Notes: generated by a model from the letters alone, not told the origin. 64,000 bases of DNA from Rhyzopertha dominica (GCA_025024175.1 QCXZ01000137.1:64506911-64570910), one strand, 5' to 3'. Shown: positions 46,086 to 58,268, numbered from the stretch's first letter. Numbers and translations are program-made.

Positions 46086-46304
46086 TGTGTTTTATTCGTG
46101 AAACAGGTAAAGTTCAAACAAAAAATATTTCGTATTGGCCGAGTATCGAACTCGGATCTTGGGAATGGCGCTCCAAGACGCATACCATTACACTACCAAG
46201 GCAAGTCTTCGTCGCCCGGGTTTTCGGGCTTCGGAAGAAACCTACCACGGCGCAAAGCGAGATCTTTTCTGTTTGAATTTGGCATGCTTCACCAATAAAA
46301 CACA
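46086..46304. mobile_element. Foldback MITE carrying a tRNA-like module
   Basis: The left arm TGTGTTTTATTCGTGAAACA and the right arm, inverted, TGTGTTTTATTGGTGAAGCA match. Homology continues for about 48 bp through TTCAAACA and AAAA. The interior is not palindromic: it holds a tRNA-related sequence on the minus strand plus a small GCCCGGG...CGGGC hairpin at 46213-46228. Total 219 bp. No clear target duplication. The combination of inverted termini and a Pol III-like head is unusual. Confidence 0.65.
46132..46206 (-). other. tRNA-derived sequence (SINE head or tRNA pseudogene)
   Basis: The minus strand starts GCCTTGG and includes TAGTGTAATGG (A-box type), CTTGG...CCAAG as an anticodon-stem remnant, and CCGAG-TTCGATA-CTCGG, a complete T arm with a 7-nt loop and a B box. 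The anticodon loop would be ten bases, so it is not a working tRNA. An internal Pol III promoter could still be present. Confidence 0.6.
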
Positions 46305-46309
46305 TATTT

Positions 46310-46925
46310 TCTTACTTTATATCAGGCGCTAAATTATACTATCAAAAAGTATTCCATATTTAGAAAGCGACAACGGATATGACTGCTTAGTTTTTGAGAA
46401 GACGTTTAAGATCAAATATTTCAAAAATAATGCCAGGCTAAATGTAAACTACTAAAAACTAGCAAATTTCCCATCATGCTAATGGAAATATTATGTTATA
46501 ACCGGATCAGACATCCTACCTTTATGCGAAAAATGTCCAAGGTTTGTTAACGCAATAAAATGTGTGTACCTATGGAATAGAGGATAATTTCCCAGAATGT
46601 TCCACAGGCGCGTTCTATAGAAGAGTTTTGGGCTTTACTCCGTATAAAAGCTTATGACGGTGGGTGGTAAGTCCAAAATTAAGTACTGTGGCGAAGGATA
46701 TACCAAAAGATTCGATAGTTTAACCCAGAGGCTGATGATAGAAATTTGGACCAGACTGCGAACGGTTAAAACCTAAAGCTCTAAAGCTCCTATATGAAAA
46801 GTTATAATTGTTGTTATATCTTTACCCAATAGTTTCGTGTAGTATAAATTTTAATAAACCATTATAGTTTGTATAATTGTAACTTAAAATATTGACCGTA
46901 CTCGTAGACTGTTTTGAATAATCAG
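46310..46925. other. Stretch without supported gene
   Basis: No ORF or repeat border recognised. Confidence 0.35.
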
Positions 46926-46933
46926 GCTTCAGT

Positions 46934-47573
46934 CAGAGCTCGTAGGATCACAGCGATTACGATTACGATTACAATTACATTGCGAGAACGTGTAGTTTAA
47001 AAAATCATCACAGAAAAAGAAAATAGAGCTTTAACTACACCACTACACCACAGATCTTACACTTTCACAATGCATTCGATCGATGACAAAAAGTATTAGA
47101 AAAGCAAACATGTAAAAGATTAAATTTAGATTCAGTTTAAAATTTTATGAGATGACGTATTATTTACAAAAAAAACATCTTCTATGCACATATACATACA
47201 CCCGGTACCAATGGCGTTCTCCATTTAAATAGAAAACGCGATGTTGTACCTTGTATCACAGATCAAAAACTACCTACTCCAATTTTGCTAGAAGAGATGA
47301 AGAAGAGATGGCGGCACTAAATTACAGATTGCTAATCTAACTGTAATGTTAATAACGTCTCAGCAGAGAAAACACATAACACATTGGAAAAATGGCGATG
47401 GTATTTGACGAGTAACCGTTTTTGAACTTGCATTAATCGTTTAAAACACAATTACATTACAATTACAATTACCTACATTTATCATAAATGTAATCGATTG
47501 TAAATACAGTTGCATGAAAAATGTAATCAATTACGTAATTAAATTAAAAGCAATCAATTACTTTGAAGCTCTG
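46934..47573. mobile_element. 640-bp hAT MITE with GATTAC/AATTAC subterminal arrays
   Basis: The ends are CAGAGCTC (left) and, inverted, CAGAGCTT (right), flanked by the perfect octamer GCTTCAGT (46926-46933 and 47574-47581), a hAT-type 8-bp target-site duplication. Near the left end lies GATTACGATTACGATTACAA; near the right end ACATTACAATTACAATTACC is followed by several TGTAATC/CAATTAC words, so the two subterminal regions carry the same hexamer family. Such arrays are typical of hAT transposase-binding regions. There is no coding capacity. The TIR differs from the CAGTGGCGG family, so it belongs to a different hAT lineage. Confidence 0.85.
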
Positions 47574-47579
47574 GCTTCA

Positions 47580-48095
47580 GTCACAAATAAAACAGATTGT
47601 TTTAACTAAATGCCGAACTTTCGAAGGTGCTTTACTCCTTCGTCGGGGGCTAAAATCTCTTATTTACTTATTTGTACAACCATGCACAACACTTCTTTTA
47701 ATGGATTATGTAAGGGTGGTTGACAGGATCAATGCAAATTAACTACAGACTAACAGAAAACTAACAAACTAATGATAATATAAAAATTAAAAAGGCAGTT
47801 ATGACAAATTTGCAAAACTTACAACTAATATAGCTTGATCAATTTTGATAACGTAGTTCAACCACGATGGTTATGAAACACGAAACTGGAGTAAATAGGT
47901 GTAAATTTTATGTTATGTATATCACTTCTTTAATTTATACTATTTGTCTGTTTATTAATGTGTTCCATTTCTAGAAAAATTGTTTTCTTTTTAAATTTAT
48001 TTCTTTATCTAAAATTGCAGTTTGTAATTACTAGTTACCTAAAATACAATAAATACATACTGTAAATTCACATTAAATGTGTAAATATATATACG
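47580..48095. other. AT-rich stretch, no supported gene
   Basis: At 47610-47655 an inverted motif (CGAAGGTGCTTTACTCCTTCG) forms a short hairpin, of a kind seen in dispersed arthropod repeats. No gene seen. Confidence 0.35.
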
Positions 48096-48099
48096 TTGA

Positions 48100-48640
48100 T
48101 AATTTGGCATCGGTCCCGTCGCCAACGTCGATCGTTTTAATTCTTAATTATAACACGACGGCTGACGTTCGTTACTTCGATTTTGTGGTGTAATTGCCAC
48201 TGCGGCCAGCATGCGATGATGATAAATAAAGCCGAGGGCGGAATTAAATTCGTAAATAACAGGTTTGGGTGTATAAATGTTTATCTGCCCGGCTGAGAAA
48301 GACTAAACGTTCCTTTTCGTTGATTTAGTGGTGCGGTATTGAAGTGACAGTGGGTTTGTCGGGAGATTTGTTTAGAACCAGCCAAGGGCTATAATTTCCA
48401 CCGCGCCGCTGTTCAAAACTTTATTTTCGGGAAAATTAGATCTAAATCGCCAGCTCGACGGAATTAGTAATAAAACTGCGCGCATATGGTAGTTCGTTCC
48501 GGGTCCTGCGAGATTGTATCAGTTGGCGCTAAACCGGGGAGTTTTGCTTTCTCTGAACGTATACGAAACGGTCCAGAGATTTATCCCGGATAATGAACCC
48601 TTTCGTTGAAATTATCTTTGCAATATGTGTTAATTATTTT
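48100..48640. promoter_or_regulatory. Candidate conserved non-coding/enhancer-like block
   Basis: About 540 bp with clearly higher GC and CpG than the flanks. It has many ATTA/TAAT cores (TTTTAATTCTTAATTATAAC, GGAATTAAATTCGTAAATAA, GGAATTAGTAATAAAACTGC) alternating with CG-rich words, no long ORF and no transposon termini. Similar in character to 32740-33310. Function is inferred from composition alone. Confidence 0.35.
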
Positions 48641-48644
48641 ATTA

Positions 48645-50080
48645 ACCTATACGGTACCAGTGTCAATTCAGCTAGAATTTATACCGTACTATTGTTTTAT
48701 ATTTTAAATACATTCTTAAAGTTTAATTAATTACACTATAGTTTCAATTACGTATACTCTTAGTTGAACCTTCAATATCATGCAATACACTCAGTTTTTG
48801 CTGGGTTTTGTACCTACATATTATCTTCGAAAAAATTATGTGCATTTACTTACAAAATTATGTACTGGACACAATCTAAAGCTTACTACCTATTAAGTTA
48901 ATAAAAATAAAAAATATAGCGACCACAAAGGAGGGTTTCCGTAAATAATTTAAGCAACGAGGGCAGCGTTGATTTTTTAACAAAGGTAAGTCATAACAAT
49001 AATTTGCTAAGCTACACAATGTACTTTAATCTACACAACTACGTCCGTCATGAACCCCCTTTGTTGCGGCCACCGACTTTCAGATATGGCTTTATAAATT
49101 TAATCGTTTTTCGCAAAATTGAAAGCATTAACAGTCAATCACAGTCTTTTTACACCTTTTGATGTTTGCATTTCTTTTGTAACTAGTTTTGCACCACCAC
49201 GATCTAGCTGTTTAAAATTTCTAGGTTAGGAATAGAGCCGACGTGACCTTTTGCGAGGCCAAAATGCACATTCAAATCTAATACATGAATATCACAATTT
49301 TTTAAATAATTTTTGTAATAAACATATTGTTTACACACGTTCCAAAAAAACTAAAAAGATAAGTTACGTAGTTTGCATTGTAATTTTCCAAAATTCTCAA
49401 AATAATCAAAACAAAAATTCGTGCAACTTCAGCGGCATTAAACATATTTTGCAAAATATATAAATACAACTTCATATAGGTTATATAGGTCATATAGGGT
49501 TCAGTTCTCAAGCTAATAGTAACAAAATTAGCTCTATGCCATGTCGCCTGCATCAAAACAATCTGTGGACAGCTGTTTCGGCTTATAAAACCTCCTCAGT
49601 ACAGCTATAGTTTCAACACAGACAACACGGCACAGATCTGGCTTCCCTTATATACGCCAAGGTAGGCGAAGTGTATGCGACAATTAGAGTGTGGATGACA
49701 CCACGCCGTCTAGTGGTAATAAAGTATCATCCACTCGTCTCTGTAGAGAAACAATCTGAACGGCAGTCAACTTCCCCGTAAATAGCAAGTACCTTGAATG
49801 CTCTAAAGGATCTCATATCAACACCTTATTTAGTTTTACAATTAAAATTTGTGTATGCTAGGTTGTTACAAACTACATTGTAAACAGTTCTTAAACAGTG
49901 TAGTAGGAAGTGTCGATAAAGCTAGTACCGAGCGATTGCTTTTGTATAAATTTTTCCAGATATCATGGTTAGATCAGTGATGGGTTGAATCACAAATAAA
50001 ACTGTTGATGATAATATTAGGGTTGATACAAAATAATATGATTGCGTTTGTTTTCGTGGAACTCCTGCTGTGTTTTACTC
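48645..50080. other. AT-rich stretch, no supported gene
   Basis: Short ORFs only. 49440-49510 has a TATA/ATAGG-rich run. Nothing recognised. Confidence 0.35.
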
Positions 50081-50084
50081 TGTA

Positions 50085-50312
50085 TATTTTGTCTTTTGCG
50101 GGAGTTTGTTCCATTAAGAATGATTCAAGTATGTATTAGGCGATGACGTTTCGGCCCTCTTATTGGCATTCTTCAGGCAAGATAACATCAAAATGACAAA
50201 TAAACACTGACTGTCTGAAGAATGTCAATAAGAAGTCCGAAACGTCGTCACATACTCGTAATACATACTTGAGTCATTTTAATGGCATTAACTCCCGCAA
50301 AACACAAAATTT
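50085..50312. mobile_element. Foldback MITE (~228 bp)
   Basis: The left arm reads ATATTTTGTCTTTTGCGGGA, then CAAGTATGTATTA, GACGTTTCGG and CATTCTTCAG. The right arm is its complement: CTGAAGAATG, CCGAAACGTCG, TAATACATACTTG, TCCCGCAAAACACAAAAT. The arms are about 100 bp around a 35-40 bp spacer. No coding capacity. The repeated CTGAAGAATG...CCGAAACGTC words resemble a dispersed arthropod repeat motif. Confidence 0.75.
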
Positions 50313-50319
50313 TAACGTG

Positions 50320-51285
50320 GTTCAGATATGTTATCCAAGACTTTTCCGAAATCACGAAAGCACAACCATGCATTAAATAAGATGAGAATTAAAGGAAGGC
50401 AGAACATAAAACCGACACCCTTGCATTGAGTACGTGTAGAGCCTCTTATAATAATAATATGGGTATATGCTGCTTTCTTTGGGTACAAAATTAAGTGTTT
50501 TATTATCCGCACTCTTAAATGGGCGATAGGTTGTATTTTTAATTTAATACCATTCCTACACTTTCCTTATATTTCAGGTAATAAAGCGGTAATTTGAACT
50601 TTGAACATAGCAACAGTGCATTCGCAGGGATGAAACTTCTTAAATGTGCCCGCTGATTGTACTGAAATACTCGTACGTTATATGTCCATAGCAGGCAGTA
50701 ATAGTGAAACGTGTTTACTCCTTCTTCCATAAAATTCCAAGTGATATATATATCGATATTCAGTCATCATTCTATACCTGAAAGCAGAAGGCAAAATTGT
50801 AGTATGAAGTGTCTCTGTGTATAGTAACATATAGTTGTAGATTTTAGGTTTTCACGGATTGAGTATGGTGTGAACTGTTTCGAAAAAGTTTCATAACATA
50901 TAGTTGTATCACTTCTATGTAACAGTGTAATAATTGTTTGAAAAAGCAAGGATTATAGATGTAAGTAGGTAAAAGTAATAAAACAACTAAATGCCTAATA
51001 CTCTTTTGCAGTCGCTTCAGGATTGTTAATATGAAACACGAATGAAGTGCAATTTGCCAGGAACTTTTGCTAGCTAAGTACTGTTTAATAAGGGATATTA
51101 GGAGTAACATCAATTACCAAATTGCAGATAAAACAAATCATTATAATGCAAATTGCAAATGCAAGCATAAACAACTTTACCAATAAGCTAATAAGAGGCA
51201 TTTATCAAACCAACTTAAATATAAAACATTATCTACAAAAGTCTTCGATTTTGAGACATCATTCAAATAAACATTAATCTTGTCT
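50320..51285. other. AT-rich stretch, no supported gene
   Basis: Several short minus-strand ORFs (50312-51113) without motifs. Nothing recognised. Confidence 0.35.
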
Positions 51286-51289
51286 AATT

Positions 51290-51975
51290 TAAATTAAACG
51301 AATTTTAGGGTATAATTGCTGAACTCATTCCATTCGAAGAATATGCTGCCAGATGATGAAATTGTATTCCAATATGCAGCGAACAAGATAGATGCAAAGT
51401 ACTAAAGTCGGTCTAATGTCCTTAAAATTAAATATCCACATTTTTAAACACCTCAACAGTATTTTACTCTTGTCAATGATAACATAGAAAGACCATTTAC
51501 CATACAAAAATATTAACAAATCTTTTAAAACATTGACAATAGCTACAGATTTATTCTTCAGCATGTAATGAGGAACAGATGATGCATGTTTTTACTAGAA
51601 CCTATTGACATTATTAACATTAAGCTACATTACCATGTAAATTGCACCAATTCTCTATTTATAGATTTTTGTAGACATTTCTAAAACGCCAGTATACAAC
51701 AAACAAGCAGATGATANATCCAAGCGAATAATGCTTACAAAGTTATTATGTTAAAGAGGACCTATGGTAGACCCTTGTGACATCTCACATGTTAAAGAAG
51801 AATCCGATGATTGGAAACCTATAATATTATCCATATAACTACATAACCATAAATATAAAGGAGCTGTGATACATCATAAGTGCAGTTTCGTTTCAATTAT
51901 AAAGTGACTAATTTTATCAAAAGTTTTATGGAATTCAGTATATACATAAAGATTTTTTTTTGACTGAAATGGTTC
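51290..51975 (-). pseudogene. Decayed LINE reverse transcriptase
   Basis: Minus-strand reading yields VYTEFHKTFDKISHFIIETK (equivalent of DFSKAFDKIDH, with the first Asp now Glu), then YLWLCSYMDNIIGFQ, MSQGSTIGPL (equivalent of PQGSVLGPLLF), then at 51325-51564 LIFLYGKWSFYVIIDKSK and LVLCIYLVRCILEYNFIIWQ (equivalent of LY-SLVRS-LEY-S-VW). Stops and frameshifts are numerous and the FADD box is not readable. It is a separate LINE copy from those at 15.9 and 33.5-38.6 kb, and older by its decay. An ambiguous base lies near 51716. Confidence 0.65.
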
Positions 51976-51979
51976 AAAG

Positions 51980-54900
51980 TAATCAACCTACAATTTTTAT
52001 TTTTATAAATTATTAAAGTCTACCGCAAGGCAACTAATAACAACAAGTATCTGATATGGTATAAATTTTGTGCTATTTAAAAAAAATAAGTATTGAAATA
52101 AATAAAGAAAAGCAGAACTTAAATCTCTACTTTATGGTAAACATTATTAGAACGGCTATGGTCTACAATTTTCTTCTTGTGGGTATTTACCTATTTACAG
52201 CACGATATTACCAATGATGGAGTTCTAAACTTTTCATTACCTAATAATATCTCAAACAGATGACATATGTCTTGGACTAGGATTTTTGTTTCACTTCTTG
52301 TGCCTTCTCATCAATTTCTTGTGTGTAAAAAACCAATACATTCTATCTCGCACTGTTCTATTGTCTAAACTTATTAGGGATGACACTTTATTTCCTGTGG
52401 ATATCCATAGGTATATGTTGTTACTTACCATTAACAGTACTACTACGTATACGTTATGTATTGTAATTATCAATGCGGTCCGATCAAAACTGACCGCCAG
52501 ATCATCAAAATTGAGGCAAACCGAATGAACGCCCTCTCCCACACTAAAGCGCACATAATCCGATGTCAGTTTTAAATCAAATTAGTACCTGACCCACACA
52601 TTAACCAACAACTTCAGTCGCGTGTGGGTATTATGTAAATAGGCGTCAAAGTTGTAATTTGCGTTGATCGCATGCATTACTCAGGAGAGTGTTGTGGGTT
52701 ATGCTCAAAGGGTGCAGTTTAGTGTATCCATTTGTATCTCGCAGTTTCAAGGGTTTATCATGTTGGGAAACCAGTTCGCGTGAAATGTGAGGGGTTAGAT
52801 ACACGTCCTGAAACTTCTTCATGTCTGCTTATGTTTGATGTAGGTTACGGTTTGGAAATTGGGTACAGACCATCTTGACCACTTGCTTTTTGAGAATTTT
52901 TCTTTGTTTTAGCGTACGACTTTACAACAAATTGCACAAAAAGTATTTACTCCTACATTATTATACCAGTTATTCATAATAATAATTTTCTACACCGAGT
53001 TTTAAGTTTATTCATAGAGCGAGTATTTAATTTGATGCGTAAGCTTAAACTGAATGGTAGCTTTTGCTGTGAATAAATTTTTGCAAAAAGCTATTAGATT
53101 GTATTCTCAGAATTGGATATAAAGGCTACAATACAATCAACGTATGCTTCAAACTCCTGCTATTTTATGTATTTTATTATTATTTTAAAATCAGCAATTA
53201 AGTGTCAGTTGCTTTCCAATGTACTTAATCAATTCAAGGCCAAATTATAGTTGTCAAAAACTAATAGTCATATAAAAATTATAGCTGCGTAAACATCTAC
53301 GTTTCTACAGTTGTAAATAGTTCTGCAAGTGCACAAAATGGGCTACGTTTTAACTCTAGGCGCAGAAGCAAATTTTTACTGGTATTTTTAGACACTGTTA
53401 CATAGATGATTATTAATACTGTAAGTAATAAAATTACAGAATTTATCCAAGAACAGAACGTTGTGATTGATACGCTGCTCGAAAGCGACGAAAAACTTGA
53501 GAACAAAAAATTGGGAAGAAGAAGAAAAAACCTTTTGAATATTTGGATTGCTGGAAAGTGAAAAGGAAGATACAGATCAATTCATACTGGAGCTTATTAA
53601 TGACAGGATGGGGTTGGTACTTAGACTTTCTGACCTGCAGCTTACTACCATGTAGGTGTAAAAAGGCGACAAGCCTAAATAGGTGAATGTGATGCTTCTG
53701 AACTATCTGATTAGGAAGGTTGATTTTAGTAAAAAGAAAAGATAACGCTATCACAATCAAATAAAATCATACAAAGGATGGCTTGAAAATTTGCCGGGTA
53801 GCTTTTGTGGGATATTTTGACGCAGGTTGGTGCCGTTTTGGAAGAATCCATTAAGCATCTGTTTCCTACTTGCAACGAATTAATTCTTGCATGTGATGAA
53901 AATCGTTAGCAAAATACAATATTATTTTTGGATATATACCAACTAAATTAAATAATTATCGAACCAATTAGAGTTACTCTAAACAGCACTTTACTTATCG
54001 ATTTGATGGTGTGCTCAAGCTAGTGGAATTAGGCAATTTTAACTTGTGCACTGAAATATGAATTGATATTTCACAACAAAAAGTAAAAAGTAAAGTAATG
54101 AAATAGCACAAGAAGACAAACGTTATATGTACATCTAAGAGCAAACATTTTGATGATTTTTGTGTGGAATAACAAATTAAAAAAAATAGAGGCTTTGCAA
54201 ATCTACAGCAAAATGAAATTAAAAATAAAAAGACCATTAAAAGTAAATCTCTGGAATGAGTTGAATACTAACTTTAAATGTCTGTAAGTAAAAAATGCCA
54301 TACATAGATACTTGTATATCTTGCTAACCCTCTTAAAATTAACAATTACTTCATTAAATGTGTAAAAAATGTGACCCAGGGAAATGTTGTTAATGCAATT
54401 GCTTTCCATGCTAGAGCAAATTCATTAGACATCTAGGACAAATTTTCTTATCGCCGCCTTACTAGTAAATATGAAAAAAGGAAACAAAATAATATATCCC
54501 ATGATTAAAGTAAAGCAATTCGTACTTTGTTAACAGAACTATGCAGCCTATTTTTAGCACCATTCATAACGTTTACATTTTCATTACAAAAATATTATCC
54601 AGTGCAATATATATTATCAATAGTGTATCATTTACCCAGAACAAAAGGCTCCAGGGAGTAAACAGATCTTTGCTAAACGTTGTAAATATTGGACCCTTTT
54701 GTTTACATTATGTATAAGCCAATCAATTTATAAATACATACAAAATTGTAAGGCACATTGATACGCGCATAACACGCAAATTTATTATAATATTAAAAGT
54801 AGTTATGCGTCTGAAGAAAGTGAAACGCAGATTTAATGTTAATGTTTCTAAATATCATAATTTCTTTATAAATTATAATGTATCATTTGTTAAGGTATTC

Positions 54901-57400
54901 GCGAAAAAAAAATAAAGGATATTGGAATATCAACTAGTGTAGATAACGCGTGTGGATAAGTTTAAGAATTTCGGGTTTATTATTGACAACAAATTATGTT
55001 TTTAGACATACATGAATAGTTGTATTATGTAAGTCTTTTACTAGCTTACAAAATATATATGCAAATAAGGACATGAGGACGTAAGGACATGCATAAGTAA
55101 CTTACTTACACTTACTCAGTTACTTTTTGATATCTCACTACTGCCACACTTTTATATATGTATATATAAAACTGATGTGCTAGACTTGTGTGTGGTGTGA
55201 AAAGATGTCAACGTATTGTTTTGAACGAAATTATTAGAACTGTCTGGTTGAATATGACTGCTGTATGCTGCTGTATTATATCACACTTTGTTGCTCTCCA
55301 CAAACCTACATAACTCTATAATAATGTTCAAAATCCCAGAGAAGGTCATTTATTACAATAGGAATTTGTATACTTTTTTAATATGGCTAAAAATTTAGTC
55401 AGAGGCAGGTTCTAGTAAAAAAAATACGTGAGCTGTTTAGAACACCAGAATTTTTTTCTAAAATAAATCGCCTTAGAAGTTTCTAGTGGAAAACCCTATA
55501 CGCCACAGATCCTAAAAGTCCTGTGACGTCAAATACACTGATCGATGTTGCCAGATAGGAGACTTAAAATCGGCGCTATGATGCTTGTTAAAGCAGAGAT
55601 GTACTGTTTGCTAGAGAAAACTCTAACAACGATCGGAACCCTCAAAACTAAATATAATTTAATTCCCCGATGGTTTTAGTTTATATCGAATATACCGCCC
55701 TTTCAGGCAACAAGCAGCAACTTGTTATAAGGGCAGAGTTTGGCGCACAAACTTTATCCTGCAGTAATTAAAAAACGGGTATTACTAACATACAAGAAGA
55801 TATAATATTTGTGCCACACAAATCACAAAAACTCCCTATTCCACTGGATAATATTGCTCTCTTTCAACGATCATTTCGTCACATGGTAAACTTTATGTAT
55901 TGCGTCATAGCCTAGAGCTTCTTAACATATCTGCTTTTAGAATGAAACTAAAACAGATTATAACTCTGCAATAATGCAATGTAGTGAACAAGCAAACGCA
56001 AGACATCTTCTCGAATATATTTCGTAATAGTATAGATTTATGCTACGTATAGAATAAATGAATTTAGAATCGTTCATATATTGCTCTTCTATTGTTTCTA
56101 AGGTTACGCCGATAAATTTTGTGTGTTGTCGTACTTAGTATTTTAAATAATAACGATTCCAGTTTACAAAAACAAATACATTTCTTTGTTTATTTAGTAA
56201 TACATATGTTAGTGCAACAATAAAAGTGTCTCCATTTTGCGTTCTTAATGAAGCTACTACGAAATGCAATTTGCATCATCAAAATCAACATCAAACACAC
56301 ACCATCTCGTAACTGCTCGTAACGTAGTAACTGTCGTGAATCTTATCAAAATTGACATATAGCCAACTTAAGCATGGCAGGTTAAATTTCCGTAAATTCT
56401 TTATTTTTATTAAATTTCTCGCATTTTGCTGTGTAGAAGACTGAAATCACGCAAAATAGAAAATACTGTATAAAAAACCCGTTTGACGCATTCATTCATT
56501 ACATTGGATGCGTGCAAAAAATGGCACATTACGAGACTAATTTTTTTAATATACTACTATCTTTATAATTAATTATTATTATATTTACTTAATTATGGAT
56601 ATAATTGAACATTTTTGGGACTACAATTTACGCGTGTGATTCGCGTGTGATTCCGTAGCAGACCGTAAATGCAAGCTTATAAATTCATGACGCAATTCGT
56701 GCGAGAAGAGCCTATACTAAAGAATGCAACAGCGGAACTACCTCACGGGAACGACAAGCTGTTTGTATATCCTGAGGGTGCTTTACCTGTCACTTTCAAT
56801 GCCTTGTTCCTGATTTTCGTATGGTAGACGCAAAGGATTTGTCAGTCACAAGTATTTCTTGTTTTCTCTCGGGCCATTCCTCAAATTTAGGGTCAGCCTG
56901 CCCGCCTGCGATTGATTGTATTTACGCAAGTTGATGCGAAGGAAAACGTACCTGCTTGTTTACTTGACTTTAGTTTGTGGTGGCATAAACAATAATATAC
57001 ATAGTTTTAGCTTCATTATGCCTAGATACTTTGAGCAAACAGAAAGATTATAAAAAATCGAGATTTGTCTTTCCCGTTTTAATATTTCCATTATTGTTAA
57101 TAATTCAGTCGGGCTTTTTTAAAAACTAACTAAACGAATCAAAGAAGCTTCTTCTAATCTTTCAGATATCGGATACAGTTAATACAGGGTATTCCCATGT
57201 CTGCACTACATCGCAGTCGAGAGGCAAAGGATGAGAGTCTGGATTGAATTAGATGCATATTCCATGTTTTGTGGAATGTACGGCCAAGAGGGGATTTGAT
57301 CAGATTGTTTGCGGTCTTCGACAGAATCAGGTAATTATAGTTTCACTCCCTTGTACCGAAGGAACAATGAGAACATTCGAAACTGTTTCAATCACTACAT
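51980..57400. other. AT-rich stretch, no supported gene
   Basis: Scattered ORFs of 65-105 codons (52286-52554, 53297-53760, 53995-54409) overlap on both strands, mostly K/N/I-rich or L/F-rich as expected from AT bias. 56690-56960 is GC-richer without identifiable content. A CAGGGTATTCCCATG word at 57185 resembles Tc1-like ends but has no partner. Confidence 0.4.
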
Positions 57401-57408
57401 AATAACAC

Positions 57409-57713
57409 GCATCGAGATATTTTTTTACCTAATTGAGTTAGAGCTTTTAGACGCTGCATGGGTAAAATAAATCCGGAAACTGGTACAAACGTTATTATTG
57501 ATTTTTAAACAACACAAGTTTGTTTTATAATTGTCTAATTCTATGTTGTACACTATTTTGCGTTTTGTTGAGATGATGAATTCTAATAGTTAAATACAAG
57601 TTCGCAATTACAGTTATCAACTGTATAATATGATTATTTTCAAATTCCTGTTCAAAAATGTGTTCATTTAAGGACAAACAGTTTCTGCAGAAACGTTTCT
57701 GCGACAATTTATA
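57409..57713 (-). repeat. Left arm of long inverted duplication
   Basis: The reverse complement of this segment matches 60446-60896: the outer end GCATCGAG-RTATTTTTTT-ACCTAATTGAGTTAGA is shared, as are GTTTCCGGATTTATTTTAC and the whole THAP-like tail. The right arm has an extra block of about 138 bp (60724-60861). The arms differ by point changes, so the duplication is not recent. The two arms face each other across a Tigger element. Confidence 0.85.
57525..57713 (-). pseudogene. P/THAP-like transposase C-terminal tail, copy 1
   Basis: The minus strand reads LSQKRFCRNCLSLNEHIFEQ, EFENNHIIQLITVIANLYLT, IRIHHLNKTQNSVQHRIRQL, then a stop where the sister copy continues YNKLVLFKNQ. The pattern NH--QLI--IA--YL-IR-HH---K...R-KL-KL-LFK-Q is typical of the C terminus of P-element/THAP9-like transposases. 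Only the last 60 or so residues are present, and the Tyr codon after RQL is now TAA. Assignment rests on this C-terminal signature; no THAP zinc finger or catalytic region is present. Confidence 0.55.
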
Positions 57714-58011
57714 ATCATTTTATTAATCGATGGTCGGGCAGTAACAGGTACATTAACTCCAAACGTTTTTAAGCGACTTCACAAATATTTACATCTTTTA
57801 ACGCTTGAAGGAGCTCACTGCGATTTTTTCTGTCTAAAAGAAACGATTGAATTTCTGTATATCACATATGCACAAACTGAACATTTTGGTATTTTCCCTG
57901 CCACGTACCCCGCGATATATTCCGTTATGTTAACACAAATTTGTGAAATCGCCGAAAAAACGTTTACAGTTTATGTAGTGTTACTCCCCGACCATCGATT
58001 AATGAAATGAT
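57714..58011. mobile_element. 298-bp TA-flanked MITE at the Tigger border
   Basis: Termini ATCATTTTATTAATCGATGG (left) and, inverted, ATCATTTCATTAATCGATGG (right); the TIRs extend through TCGGGSAGTAACA, about 33 bp. TA flanks both sides (57712-57713 and 58012-58013). Comparison with the opposite arm (AATTTATA then the Tigger end) shows that the site was unoccupied there. There is no coding capacity. TA duplication points to the Tc1/mariner/pogo superfamily. Confidence 0.85.
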
Positions 58012-58219
58012 TAGAGTAAAGTCGCTAAATGTGGAATACGGTTTTTAAAAATGGTAAAAAAGTTAGAAACGTAATACTTAGGACTTCACTTTTTTGCACA
58101 AAAATTAGATAGCGCATGCTTAACATTAGTGAGGGTCATCAGGACTGCTAGGTTACATGAGTTTGTTGATATTAGTAATTATATAAAAAATGCACTTTTT
58201 AGATACCCACAAATTGGTA

Positions 58220-58268
58220 AGGTATTGTGGAATGCTATAGTATCGTAATGTGGAATATATTCCACATC
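58220..58268. promoter_or_regulatory. Left subterminal TGTGGAATA sites
   Basis: TTGTGGAATG at about 58224 and ATGTGGAATATATTCCACAT at 58248, an inverted pair spaced by two extra bases. They match sites in the right subterminal region (60032-60075) and the terminal repeats themselves, as expected of transposase-binding sites. Confidence 0.6.

Noticed and set aside
46083..46332. Overlapping 63-71 codon ORFs on both strands
   Set aside because: They are products of the inverted-repeat element with a tRNA-like module, not genes.
47610..47655. CCGACGA...CGAAAG hairpin as another hammerhead candidate
   Set aside because: The required C-U-G core is changed and the apparent stem uses core bases; better read as a repeat hairpin.
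53297..54409. Series of minus-strand ORFs that could be a Harbinger or other transposase
   Set aside because: The translations are T/A-run driven and no HTH, DDE or membrane motif holds up in either strand.
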